Notes under the pieces: model-generated | Databases searched by the model: none | Told to the model about the DNA's origin: nothing | Seen by the model: only the letters and a program-made list of their open reading frames with translations | Shown: in pieces, positions 7,931 to 17,107 of the stretch | How the letters are laid out: the number at the start of each line of letters is the position of its first letter | Position numbering within the stretch: position 1 is the stretch's first letter | NCBI GenBank assembly: GCA_937872925.1 | Contig: CALMUT010000309.1 | Span: 1 to 44,093 of the forward strand | DNA from: an uncultured Myxococcales bacterium | Lineage (GTDB): Bacteria > Myxococcota_A > Polyangia > Polyangiales > Polyangiaceae | DNA length: 44,093 nt | Reading direction: 5' to 3' | Program-made: the position numbers and the translations under genes

Positions 7931-10900
7931 ATGACCGATCCGCACTGGTACCAAAACGCGATCTTCTACGAGCTGCGCATCCGCTCCTTCTTCGACGAAA
8001 ACGCCGATGGCGTCGGGGACCTGAAAGGCGTCACCGCGAAGCTGGACTACTTGCAGGACCTCGGCGTGACCACGCTCTGGCTGCTGCCGTTCTACCCGTC
8101 CCCAGGACGTGACGATGGCTACGACATCGCGGACTACTGCTCTGTCGATCCCGCCGTCGGCTCATTACGCGACTTCAAGAAGTTCCTGAAGGAAGCGCAC
8201 CAGCGCGGACTGAAGGTCGTCACCGAGCTAGTGCTGAACCACACCTCGGATCAGCATCCGTGGTTCCAGCGCGCGCGCAAGGCGCCCAGTGGCAGCCGCT
8301 ACCGGGACTTCTACGTCTGGAGCGACGACCCCAAGAAGTATGCGGACGTGCGCATCATCTTCACGGACACAGAGACGAGCAACTGGACGTGGGATCCGGT
8401 GGCCAAAGCGTACTACTGGCATCGATTCTTTTCCCACCAGCCCGATCTCAATTTCGACAATCCAGAGGTCCAGAAAGCCACCCTCGAGGCCATGGACTTC
8501 TGGTTCAGCTTAGGCGTGGATGGATTGCGCCTCGACGCGGTGCCGTACTTATACGAACGCGAAGGCACAACTTGCGAGAATCTCCCGGAGACCCACGCTT
8601 TCCTGCGCAAGCTGCGCAAGCATGTGGACCGCAAGTTCAAGGGTCGCATGCTGCTAGCGGAGGCCAATCAGTGGCCCGAAGACGCGGTGGAATACTTCGG
8701 TGACGGTGATGAATGCCAGATGGCGTTCCATTTCCCGATCATGCCGCGGCTGTACATGGCGCTGCGCATGGAGGACAGCTTTCCGATCCTCGACATTCTG
8801 GAGCAGACGCCCGCTATCCCCGAAGGTTGTCAGTGGGCGATCTTCCTGCGCAACCATGACGAACTGACCTTGGAGATGGTCACGGACGAAGAGCGTGACT
8901 TTATGAACCGCGCCTATGCGTCAGAGCCGCAAATGCGCATCAACGTCGGCATCCGCCGGCGGCTTGCGCCCCTGCTCGACAACAACCGGCGACGGCTGGA
9001 GCTCATGAACGCGCTGCTGTTCTCGCTGCCGGGCACGCCAGTCATGTACTACGGCGACGAAATCGGCATGGGCGACAACATTTACCTGGGGGATCGCAAC
9101 GGCGTGCGCACGCCCATGCAGTGGAGCCCTGATCGCAACGCTGGCTTCTCCCGAGCCAATCCGCAGCGGCTGTTTCTGCCGCCTATCGTGGATCCGGAGT
9201 ACCACTACGAGGCGATCAACGTCGAAACCCAGCAGAAGAACCCCAGCTCCCTGCTGTGGTGGACGAAGCGCATGATTGCACTGCGCAAACAGCATCACGC
9301 CTTCGGGGCGGGGAGCTTTGAGGCGCTGCGGCCAGACAACCGACGCATCCTTTCGTTCATACGCCGCCACGGAGAGGAAGCGATCCTTGTCGTGGCGAAT
9401 CTTTCGCGCTTCTCCCAATACGTGGACTTGGATCTGGCCGAATTTGCCGGACGGGACGTCGTTGAGCTCTTCGGCAAGGTGCGGTTTCCGCCGATCGAAG
9501 CCACGCCCTATCGCCTCACCATGGGTCCCCACAGCTTTCACTGGCTCTCCCTAGAGGCGCCCACAGACGAAGCGACCAGCGTGCGCACGCAAGAAGGCGT
9601 GCCCGTGATCGAAGTCGCTGGCGCTTGGCATGCTTCCCTCGAGCCGTCCAAGCGCAGTCGCTCGCCCCTTGAGCGCGCGCTGCTGCGTCATGTGGTTGCG
9701 CGCCGCTGGTTCCGCAGCAAGGCGCGCGGCGCCAAGGCGATCCGCATCACGGACTCTGTGGCTCTCACATCAGGCGCACAAGCGCCGCGGCTGCTCGTGC
9801 TAGAGGTGCAACTCAACGACGGAGATCCAGAGCGTTATGTGCTCGTAGTCGCCCCGACTGAATTGCCCCAAGATCATACCTTCGCTGAAGTCGTGGTGAA
9901 GACCAAGCGCGGCACAGAAGTGCTCTTTTTGACTGACGTGAGCGAGAGCGCAGAAGTTGCCGATCTGTTGGTGAGCCTGCTGCATCGCAAGAAGATCCGC
10001 GGGGGCGAGCTATGCGTGCGCGGAAGCTCCAGCCTTCCCGCCGCGGAGCTGGCCGGCGTATCCGCGCGTGCTCTGGGACGCGAGCAGTCCAATACCAGTT
10101 TCGTGCTGGGCGACATCGCCCTGCTGAAGATGTTGCGTCAGGTCGAGCCCGGTCAGAGCACCGAGCTCGAAGTCCTCGAACATCTGAAGGGCACGCCGGA
10201 TCTGAGTGTGCCCGCGCTGCTGGGCCATCTGGAGCTCAGCTGGGACTCCGGCGAAACAGCGACCCTAGGCATCTTTCAGGCCCTTGTCCCCAACCAGGGC
10301 GACGCTTGGCAGCTCGCCCTGGAGGAGCTGCGGCGCTATTACGAGCTGGCGCTAATGGAGCGTTTGGAAGGACCGAACGTTCCACGCATTGACGGCTCCC
10401 CTCTCAGCCAGGTGCGGGCCACAGCACCGCAAATCCTTCGAGATCGAACCGGGCTGTGGCTTTCGCGCATTGAGCTCTTGGGCCAGCGTACGGGCGAGCT
10501 GCACATCGCCCTCGCCGCGGCAGACGAGGGAGCCTTCGCGCCGGACAACTTCAACGCGCTCAATCGGCGCTCCTTGTATCAGTCCATCCGCAACCTGGCC
10601 TCTCGCACCTTCGACCTGCTGAAGGCAAACGCGCAACCGAGCGAGCTTTTGACTCAGGTTCTCAGTCGCGAAAAGCGCTTGCGCACACGGCTTAGCTTCT
10701 TGATCGATTCACAAGTTGCGGCGAAGCGCATCCGTGTGCACGGGGATTTCCACCTGGGGCAGGTGCTCAGTAGCGGCAGCGACTTTGTAATCATCGACTT
10801 CGAAGGCGAACCCGCGCGCGCCCTGGCGGACCGTCGTCGCAAGCGCTGCCCACTCGCAGATGTGGCCTCGATGTTGCGCTCCTTTCACTACGCGGCATTC

Positions 10901-11188
10901 GGCGTATTGACCGGAGACGTCCCTGGCAGCGACGTGCGCCAAGAAGACGTGCCCTTCCTGACGCCCTGGGCGGAGCTTTGGTGCCATTGGACGAGCGCGC
11001 GCTACCTCGCCGGGTACCTAGACGCCGTCGCGGATGCCGAGCTCTTGCCGACGGATCCCGCGCATCTCGAGACGTTGCTCGACCTGTACTGCGTCGAAAA
11101 GGCGCTCTACGAGATCGGCTACGAGCTGAACCACCGGCCTGGCTGGGCAAAGATCCCGATGCTCGGGCTGCTCGCAGCTGTCGAGTAG
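7931..11188 (+). CDS. treS: Trehalose synthase fused to maltokinase (TreS–Pep2)
   Basis: The 1085-residue protein joins two enzymes. Residues about 1-545 are a GH13 trehalose synthase that interconverts trehalose and maltose. Its start HWYQNAIFYELRIRSFFD is diagnostic, and D202 (GLRLDAVPYL), E244 (LLAEANQWP) and D310 (LRNHDEL) are the catalytic set. Residues about 560-1085 are a maltokinase that makes maltose-1-phosphate from maltose and ATP, with the kinase loop H937GDFHLGQVL and metal-binding D956 in IIDFEGEP. The fusion channels trehalose-derived maltose to the substrate of GlgE. The ATG at 7931 starts the conserved family N-terminus. glgX follows after 41 bases, so co-transcription is likely. 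Confidence 0.96.
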   Translation: MTDPHWYQNAIFYELRIRSFFDENADGVGDLKGVTAKLDYLQDLGVTTLWLLPFYPSPGRDDGYDIADYCSVDPAVGSLRDFKKFLKEAHQRGLKVVTELVLNHTSDQHPWFQRARKAPSGSRYRDFYVWSDDPKKYADVRIIFTDTETSNWTWDPVAKAYYWHRFFSHQPDLNFDNPEVQKATLEAMDFWFSLGVDGLRLDAVPYLYEREGTTCENLPETHAFLRKLRKHVDRKFKGRMLLAEANQWPEDAVEYFGDGDECQMAFHFPIMPRLYMALRMEDSFPILDILEQTPAIPEGCQWAIFLRNHDELTLEMVTDEERDFMNRAYASEPQMRINVGIRRRLAPLLDNNRRRLELMNALLFSLPGTPVMYYGDEIGMGDNIYLGDRNGVRTPMQWSPDRNAGFSRANPQRLFLPPIVDPEYHYEAINVETQQKNPSSLLWWTKRMIALRKQHHAFGAGSFEALRPDNRRILSFIRRHGEEAILVVANLSRFSQYVDLDLAEFAGRDVVELFGKVRFPPIEATPYRLTMGPHSFHWLSLEAPTDEATSVRTQEGVPVIEVAGAWHASLEPSKRSRSPLERALLRHVVARRWFRSKARGAKAIRITDSVALTSGAQAPRLLVLEVQLNDGDPERYVLVVAPTELPQDHTFAEVVVKTKRGTEVLFLTDVSESAEVADLLVSLLHRKKIRGGELCVRGSSSLPAAELAGVSARALGREQSNTSFVLGDIALLKMLRQVEPGQSTELEVLEHLKGTPDLSVPALLGHLELSWDSGETATLGIFQALVPNQGDAWQLALEELRRYYELALMERLEGPNVPRIDGSPLSQVRATAPQILRDRTGLWLSRIELLGQRTGELHIALAAADEGAFAPDNFNALNRRSLYQSIRNLASRTFDLLKANAQPSELLTQVLSREKRLRTRLSFLIDSQVAAKRIRVHGDFHLGQVLSSGSDFVIIDFEGEPARALADRRRKRCPLADVASMLRSFHYAAFGVLTGDVPGSDVRQEDVPFLTPWAELWCHWTSARYLAGYLDAVADAELLPTDPAHLETLLDLYCVEKALYEIGYELNHRPGWAKIPMLGLLAAVE

Positions 11189-11229
11189 CGCTTCCCCGTG
11201 CGTGTCGCGCCGGGGTAGGTTCCTGGGTC

Positions 11230-13338
11230 ATGCGCATCTGGCCTGGTCAGCCCACCCCCCTCGGCGCCACTTGGGACGGCGAAGGCGTCAATTTTGCCGT
11301 GTTTTCACACGGCGCGACCGCCGTGGAGCTGTGCCTATTCGACGCCGCGGGCCATGAGCGCCGCGTGCCGATGCATGAACGGGCCGCACGCGTCTTCCAT
11401 TGCTATCTGCCCGACGTCCGGCCCGGTCAGCAGTACGGCTTTCGAGCCCACGGCCCCTGGGAGCCGGAACGTGGGCGGCGCTTCAATCCGCATAAGCTCC
11501 TGATCGATCCCTACGCTAAGGCGATCAGCGGGCGCGTGGAATGGAGCGACGCGCTATTCGGCTACGAAGTCGGTCACCCGGACGCGGACCTCGCAATGTC
11601 GACCACGGACAGCGCGCCATTTCTACCCAAGAGCGTCGTCGTCGATACCGCGTTCACTTGGGGCGACGATCGCCCGCCGCAAACTCCGTGGCCGCGCACC
11701 ATCATCTACGAGTGCCACGTGAAAGGCATGAGCATACGCCATCCGGACGTGCCCGAGGAGTTGCGCGGCACATACCTAGGGCTCGCGGCCGAGCCCATAT
11801 TGGACCACTTGCTGGCACTCGGCGTCACCGCGGTGCAACTCTTGCCTGTGCACCACTTCGTGTCGGAGCACCGTCTGTCCGAGCTTAAGCTCACAAACTA
11901 TTGGGGCTACAACAGCATCGGTTTCTTCGCCCCGGATCCGCGCTACGCCTGCAGCAATCTGGGAGGCCAGGTCGACGAATTCAAGACCATGGTCAAGTCG
12001 TTCCACCGCGTGGGCATCGAGGTGTTCCTTGACGTCGTTTACAATCACACTGCGGAGGGCAACCACCTAGGCCCGACCTTGTGCTTCCGCGGCATCGACA
12101 ACGAAGCCTACTATCAACTCGTTCCCGGCAACGGGCGCTACCATCAGGATTTCACGGGCTGCGGCAACACCCTGAACGTGCCGCACCCTCGCGGACTGCA
12201 GCTGGTGCTCGACAGCCTGCGCTACTGGGTCGAGCAAATGCACGTCGATGGGTTTCGCTTCGATCTCGCGCCGGCGCTGGCGCGCGACCCTTCGGAGTTT
12301 TCGAGTTTTTCGAAGTTCTTCCAGACCATCGCCCAAGACCCGATCCTGAGTCGCACGAAGCTCATCGCAGAACCCTGGGATGTGGGTCCCGGCGGTTACC
12401 GCCTCGGCGCGTTCCCTCCGGGCTGGGCCGAATGGAACGGACGTTACCGAGACTCCATTCGTCGGTTCTGGCGCAGCGACGAAGGCCAGGTTCCGGAGTT
12501 GGCCTCACGCCTCAGTGGCTCAAGCGACATCTTTCAGGGCAGCGACCGCGGCCCGTACGCCAGTGTCAACTTCGTCACGTGTCACGACGGCTTCAGCCTC
12601 AGGGATCTCGTCACCTACGAGCAAAAACACAACGAGGAAAACGGCGAGGAAAACCGGGACGGCCACGGCGACAACGCTAGCCGCAACTGGGGTGTCGAGG
12701 GGCCAAGTGACTCACCACAAGTGACCCGCCTGCGCGAGCGCATGCTCAAGAACTTCTTCGCGACGATGGCGTTCTCGCAGGGCGTTCCGATGATTTCCCA
12801 CGGAGACGAAATTGGCCGGACCCAGCGCGGCAACAACAACGCCTATTGCCAAGACAACGAAACGACCTGGCTGGATTGGACGCTGGACGAGCGCGCCAGG
12901 GAACTACTTGCGTTCACCCGCAAAGTGCTCGGGATCCGCGCAAGCAATCCAGTATTTCGCCGGCGGAAGTTCTTCGCAGGCAATCCTGTAACGGACACCG
13001 GCATCAAAGACGTGCTCTGGCTCGGCCCCGACGGGCGTGAGCTGTCCGACGCCGACTGGGCCAAGCCGCGGCTGCGCGCTTTGGGCATGCTGATCCACGG
13101 TGAAGCTTCCGACGAGCTCGACGAGCGGGGCCGACCCAATCGCGGGCAAACCCTCCTGCTGTGGTTCAACGCCGGCAACCGCGCGCGCACGGCCACGCTT
13201 CCAACCATGCGCGAGGTGGGCCGTTGGTACGAAATCGTGAATACCGCGCAGCCGACCCACCGCGTGCCACGCGGTCGGGAGGTCTCCGTGGCGCCCCACT
13301 CCATGGTGATGGTCAGCTACGACTGCGACCCGGAGTGA
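11230..13338 (+). CDS. glgX: Glycogen debranching enzyme GlgX
   Basis: The enzyme hydrolyses alpha-1,6 branch points of glycogen or limit dextrins. The 702-residue length is typical. The N-terminal CBM48-like domain begins at MRIWPGQPTPLGATWDGEGV, which fixes the start at ATG 11230 although the frame is open further upstream. The GH13 catalytic set is D345 (VDGFRFDLAPAL), E381 (LIAEPWDVG) and D453 (FVTCHDGFSL). The block NHNEENGEENRDG-like (KHNEENGEENRDGHGDN) is characteristic of GlgX/TreX isoamylases. It lies 41 bases after the treS fusion. Its stop is one base from the stop of the convergent PEGA gene, leaving no room for a separate terminator. Confidence 0.95.
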   Translation: MRIWPGQPTPLGATWDGEGVNFAVFSHGATAVELCLFDAAGHERRVPMHERAARVFHCYLPDVRPGQQYGFRAHGPWEPERGRRFNPHKLLIDPYAKAISGRVEWSDALFGYEVGHPDADLAMSTTDSAPFLPKSVVVDTAFTWGDDRPPQTPWPRTIIYECHVKGMSIRHPDVPEELRGTYLGLAAEPILDHLLALGVTAVQLLPVHHFVSEHRLSELKLTNYWGYNSIGFFAPDPRYACSNLGGQVDEFKTMVKSFHRVGIEVFLDVVYNHTAEGNHLGPTLCFRGIDNEAYYQLVPGNGRYHQDFTGCGNTLNVPHPRGLQLVLDSLRYWVEQMHVDGFRFDLAPALARDPSEFSSFSKFFQTIAQDPILSRTKLIAEPWDVGPGGYRLGAFPPGWAEWNGRYRDSIRRFWRSDEGQVPELASRLSGSSDIFQGSDRGPYASVNFVTCHDGFSLRDLVTYEQKHNEENGEENRDGHGDNASRNWGVEGPSDSPQVTRLRERMLKNFFATMAFSQGVPMISHGDEIGRTQRGNNNAYCQDNETTWLDWTLDERARELLAFTRKVLGIRASNPVFRRRKFFAGNPVTDTGIKDVLWLGPDGRELSDADWAKPRLRALGMLIHGEASDELDERGRPNRGQTLLLWFNAGNRARTATLPTMREVGRWYEIVNTAQPTHRVPRGREVSVAPHSMVMVSYDCDPE

Positions 13339-13339
13339 C

Positions 13340-14320
13340 TCAAAAGCGACGCATGTAGTGCGCGCCAAAGGGCGACACGTACAACCCCTGGCTGGTGCCT
13401 GTTTCTCGACCGGACCAATCGACGAAGAACAGGCCCAGCGCCGCCGTTGCAACCCCGGCCACCGCCGTCGCACCCAGCAGCACGTTCGTGCGCGTTTCCT
13501 TGCCGTGACCGTCGTCGACGCGGCTGTCGGCCTCAGCTTGGCTCAGCTTGGGCAAATCGCTCTCGTATTCATCGAACGCACTCTGGGTATCCAGCGCACT
13601 CCAGATCGTCGCGCCGCCGAGCACGACCGTCGCACCAGCGCTGACGTAAAACCAAACGGGCGCGAGGGGTTTGAGCCCCCCGCTGCCGCCAGCGTCCTCG
13701 CCACCAGCTCCGGCGCCGCCGCTGGTTCCAGCATTCCCAGCAGTGCCGCCGCTGCCGAGCACAACCTCCCGGGATTGCTCGACCCTTAGCCGCAAGGTTT
13801 CCCCGGCTCGCACGTCCACGCTTCGGGTGAGTGCTGGTTTGCCTTCGATGCGGATGCGCACCTCGTGGCGACCGGCGTTCACCGTCGCGATGGGAGGATC
13901 CCCACTGTGCCGAACATCGTCAACGAACAGCTCGACATTGTCGCCGGCGGCGTCTACCACCACACGCGCCACGTTGCGCGCGGCTTTGTCACGCTCGGCT
14001 TCTACCTTTGGACGCAGATCACCCGGCGTGCTGGGATCTGCAAGCACTTGCTCGAACTGCTTGAGCGCTTCGACCGTCTTGCCGTCGCGCCCGTTGGCAA
14101 GCGCCCAATTGAATAGCACCACGGGGTGAGCGCGATGCCCATGGGCGCGTTCGAAATGCAGCGCCGCCAGCGCGAAGTCCCCGGCTTGGTAGGCCTGGAT
14201 CCCGGCGCCGAACTCCTGCTTCCCACAATCAGCGGGATCGCCCGTGCACGCCGCTGGTTGTGCCTGCGACGGGTTCGTGATCGCAAAGATCGCGAACAGT
14301 GCAAGGCATCCCAAGCGCAT
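13340..14320 (-). CDS. TPR/PEGA-domain membrane-anchored protein
   Basis: The start at ATG 14320 gives a 326-residue protein with a Sec signal peptide (MRLGCLALFAIFAITNPSQAQ). The open frame upstream to 14548 lacks a plausible start. Residues about 30-110 are a TPR-like helical region (FGAGIQAYQAGDFALAALHFERA). A PEGA domain follows at about 120-190 (VVVDAAGDNVELFVDDVRHSG), then a short GGxAG linker. Two hydrophobic segments (APVWFYVSAGATVVLGGATIW and VLLGATAVAGVATAALGLFF) come next, with a C-terminal tail. I infer a periplasmic scaffold protein. It is the last gene of the FHA–kinase operon (88-base gap), which suggests a role in that signalling system. Confidence 0.82.
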   Translation of the reverse strand: MRLGCLALFAIFAITNPSQAQPAACTGDPADCGKQEFGAGIQAYQAGDFALAALHFERAHGHRAHPVVLFNWALANGRDGKTVEALKQFEQVLADPSTPGDLRPKVEAERDKAARNVARVVVDAAGDNVELFVDDVRHSGDPPIATVNAGRHEVRIRIEGKPALTRSVDVRAGETLRLRVEQSREVVLGSGGTAGNAGTSGGAGAGGEDAGGSGGLKPLAPVWFYVSAGATVVLGGATIWSALDTQSAFDEYESDLPKLSQAEADSRVDDGHGKETRTNVLLGATAVAGVATAALGLFFVDWSGRETGTSQGLYVSPFGAHYMRRF

Positions 14321-14408
14321 AACAGCGGAGGATAGCGCAGCCGCCAGCGACACGCCCAGTCTCTGGCGCCCGCGGCGTGCTCCGAGGCGAATTGCGGCAG
14401 CGGCGTGG

Positions 14409-15959
14409 CTACTTGAAGGGGTAGTCTGTGACCAGGTCGCCCGGATTCTTCCCCGTTCCGCTGGGCTTGGGAGCAGTCGGCGTGCCGCCGCGTACTGGCT
14501 TCGCGGGCGCGCTGGCGGAGGGCGCTGGGCCTTTCGGTACGTCCGCAAGGGGAACCACGACGCTGCGATCTTTGTCGGGAACGATGCGGAGTTCTGCCGG
14601 CAACTTGCCCTCCGCGGTGACTCGAACCGTCACGGGCTTTTCCCCGCGCGGCACGCTTGAGCGCGCGGGTTTGCCGGAAGCAGCCGTGCCATTGATTTCA
14701 ACGCGCGCGCCTGCAACGTCGGGTTGCAGCAGCACCTCGATGCTCACCGTTTGGGACAGCGGCGCGGCGCTGGCGCTGGGGAGAGGTGCGGCTTCGGGTG
14801 CGGCATCCCGGCGGGTGAACGCGAAGGCGGCCACGCTGAGCAGCACGACGGCACCGACGACCCCAAGCCACAGCGTACGCCCGGGACTCGGCGCTTGGCT
14901 TGGCAGAGCCGTCGCCCGCGCATCCAGCTCCGCTGCCCGTGGCCCGGGGGAAGCGCGCAGCTCCTCAATCGCCGCGGCCTGGCGCCTACGCGCGGCTTCG
15001 AACAAACCACGCATCAGCCCCGTGAGTCTGTCTCGTTGCTCGACCCCGGGCGCGGCCTCGCTCAAATACGCTTCGAGATCGTCCCGAAACGGTGCGGCGC
15101 TCGGGTAGCGATCCTCGGGTTTGGCCTCGAGGGCTCGGCGCAGGCTTTCCGCAAGGGCGTCAGGAAAGCCCGGAACGCGCGTGCGCGGATCGGGCACGTC
15201 TTCGAACAGCAGCTTGTGCAGCGTATCCGTTTCGTCTTTGCCTGCGAATAGGCGCGCCCCGATGGCGCACTCGTACAAGGTCGCCCCGAGCGCAAACAAG
15301 TCGGCGCGGTGGTCGAACTCGCTGCCCAGGACCTGTTCGGGCGCCATGTAGCTGAACTTGCCCTTGATCTTGCCCAAGGTCGTTTGGGACAGACGCCCTG
15401 CAGCGCGAGCGATGCCGAAATCAATAATCTTCACCGCACCGTCATAGGTGACGAAGATGTTCTGCGGACTGATGTCGCGATGCACCAGTCCGAGGGAATT
15501 GCCGTCCTCGTCTTTGAGATCGTGTGCGTACGCCAAACCGTCGGCCACACGCGCGCCGATCCAGGCGACGAGCTCCGGAGGGAGACACTTTTCTTGGGAG
15601 GCCAGCGCAGCGACCACTTTGGAAAGCGGTTGCCCGTCCAGGTACTCGATGGCCAGGAACAACGTGTGGCCCTCCCGCCCCAGCTCGTGCACTTGCACGA
15701 TGTTCGGGTGGCTCAGGCGGACGAGCAGATTGGCTTCGTCTAGAAACTGACTGATGAACTCCCGTTCTTCAGAGAGGTGGTCATGGACGACCTTGAGGGC
15801 AACGAGCCGCTCGAAATTGTGCGGCCCCGCCAGGCGCGCAAGATAAACAGAAGCCGTCCCGCCAGCGCCGAGGCGCGGCCCCACTTGGTAGCGCCCCAGC
15901 CGAGTCGCCGAGAGGGTGCGACGGGCATTGAAGTCTTCGAGGTGCTCCGCAGAATTCAC
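14409..15959 (-). CDS. Membrane-anchored Ser/Thr protein kinase
   Basis: This is a Hanks-type kinase of 516 residues. Key sites are the P-loop GAGGTASVYLA, K56 (ALKVV), HRDISPQN with catalytic D162, DFG at D180 and the activation-loop end APEQ. It is therefore predicted active. One transmembrane helix spans about 362-382. The C-terminal extracytoplasmic part is PEGA-like (SIEVLLQPDVAGARVEING...VPRGEKPVTVRV) and Pro/Ala-rich at the end. The GTG start at 15959 lies 4 bases after the stop of the FHA gene, which implies translational coupling. The adjacent FHA protein is the natural phosphothreonine reader or substrate. Confidence 0.95.
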   Translation of the reverse strand: MNSAEHLEDFNARRTLSATRLGRYQVGPRLGAGGTASVYLARLAGPHNFERLVALKVVHDHLSEEREFISQFLDEANLLVRLSHPNIVQVHELGREGHTLFLAIEYLDGQPLSKVVAALASQEKCLPPELVAWIGARVADGLAYAHDLKDEDGNSLGLVHRDISPQNIFVTYDGAVKIIDFGIARAAGRLSQTTLGKIKGKFSYMAPEQVLGSEFDHRADLFALGATLYECAIGARLFAGKDETDTLHKLLFEDVPDPRTRVPGFPDALAESLRRALEAKPEDRYPSAAPFRDDLEAYLSEAAPGVEQRDRLTGLMRGLFEAARRRQAAAIEELRASPGPRAAELDARATALPSQAPSPGRTLWLGVVGAVVLLSVAAFAFTRRDAAPEAAPLPSASAAPLSQTVSIEVLLQPDVAGARVEINGTAASGKPARSSVPRGEKPVTVRVTAEGKLPAELRIVPDKDRSVVVPLADVPKGPAPSASAPAKPVRGGTPTAPKPSGTGKNPGDLVTDYPFK

Positions 15960-15963
15960 GGCC

Positions 15964-16959
15964 CTATCGCACTGGTAGCTTCAGGATGCGCTCCGCTAGG
16001 GTGACCTCGCCGGGAGACAGGCCGCGCGCTTCTCTGAGCGCTGCCTTGTAAAAAGCCAGCTTCTGCCGGTCGAAATTCTCGCAATGGCCGAGGGTCTCCA
16101 GCAGTTGGACGGCCTTGGCGGGCAAAGGTTTTCGAACCTGGGTAAAAAGCTCGATGCCGAGGGTGGCCCAGGCGCCGTCCTTGCTGATATCGGATAGCTT
16201 CATGGCGTACACGCCCGCCGTCTCCAGGGCGGCCGGCGGCACCGTGCGGCCCCGTTGCACCTTATCCAACAGATCCCGCAGGTGATCTCCCAACAGGCGC
16301 ACCGCGGCGTCCGCGCGGCCCATCGAGATCATTCGGTCAGCCAGCCGCGCCATTGTGGCCAGCCCGTCCATCTTCTCGGTGCGCTGGGTTTCCTCGAGAT
16401 TGTCGTCGAAACTTCCGGGCTCTTGCGCTGCGGCGATCTCCAACGTCGGCGCGGGCAAAACCACGGGGATGTCTTGCTCGGTGAGCGCAGTGCGCGGCGC
16501 TGCGTGCTGCGCGGGCACCGCTCCGGCCGAAGCGCTCGGCGACGGCGCAGGCCGCGGCGGCTGCGGCGGTGTTGGGGCGAGAGGCGGCGCGGTGTCCCGA
16601 TCCGCAATATTCGTCACGACTTGTACGAACAGCTCGTGGGTACCCACGATGACGCGGTCTCCGTCTTTGAGAGCAACCGCGCCGCTCGTCTGCACTTCGT
16701 TGACCAGCACGCCGTTTGCGGAGCCCAGGTCCTCGACGAATAGCGCTGCTTTCGAAACGAAGAAACGTGCGTGCCGACGAGAGATCAGCATGTCGTCAAC
16801 GACCAGGTCGCAGGAGCGACTTCGTCCCACGACGAACTCTCCACGTGGCAGGAGGAATTCTCGGTCCTTCGAGCGCAGAACGAATAGCCGCGACTCGACC
16901 TCAGGAGACGCGGCGCGCTGAGAGTTGTGCTCAGGCCATGTGATGGGAGTGTCTCGCAC
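15964..16959 (-). CDS. FHA-domain protein with helical C-terminus
   Basis: An FHA domain (about residues 22-112) shows the phosphothreonine-binding signature: GRSRSCDLVVDD, then SRRHARF, then DLGSANGVLVN. A Pro/Ala linker leads to a C-terminal region of about 150 residues predicted helical (MARLADRMISMGRADAAVRLL and later LLETLGHCENFDRQKLAFY), unassigned but reminiscent of regions in type III/VI secretion FHA proteins. I chose GTG 16959 because a promoter-like pair (TCGACC / TATAGT on this strand) would place transcription start just upstream. A GTG at 17046 is the alternative. It is the first gene of the FHA–kinase–PEGA operon and probably binds phosphorylated kinase or its targets. Confidence 0.85.
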   Translation of the reverse strand: MRDTPITWPEHNSQRAASPEVESRLFVLRSKDREFLLPRGEFVVGRSRSCDLVVDDMLISRRHARFFVSKAALFVEDLGSANGVLVNEVQTSGAVALKDGDRVIVGTHELFVQVVTNIADRDTAPPLAPTPPQPPRPAPSPSASAGAVPAQHAAPRTALTEQDIPVVLPAPTLEIAAAQEPGSFDDNLEETQRTEKMDGLATMARLADRMISMGRADAAVRLLGDHLRDLLDKVQRGRTVPPAALETAGVYAMKLSDISKDGAWATLGIELFTQVRKPLPAKAVQLLETLGHCENFDRQKLAFYKAALREARGLSPGEVTLAERILKLPVR

Positions 16960-16967
16960 GTCGGAAA

Positions 16968-16998
16968 AAACTATAGTTTGTTGGGCCCACCAGGTCGA
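16968..16998 (-). promoter_or_regulatory. Promoter-like pair overlapping a 12-bp palindrome in a divergent region
   Basis: On the minus strand, TCGACC (16998-16993) and TATAGT (16975-16970) are separated by 17 bases, a fair sigma70-type match reading into the FHA gene. The -10 lies inside the perfect palindrome AAACTATAGTTT (16968-16979), an AT-rich island in GC-rich DNA. It lies in the 148-base region between the FHA operon and the HDOD–GGDEF gene and could be an operator serving both. Confidence 0.4.
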
Positions 16999-17107
16999 CG
17001 TTTTGGTGTCGCAGAGCCCCGGGCGATCCAGATGTAGCGACCGCACCTACCTCAAGGTCTCCGCCATGCTGCCGTTCCTAAGAACAGGCCGACGCGGGGG
17101 CGTAGAA

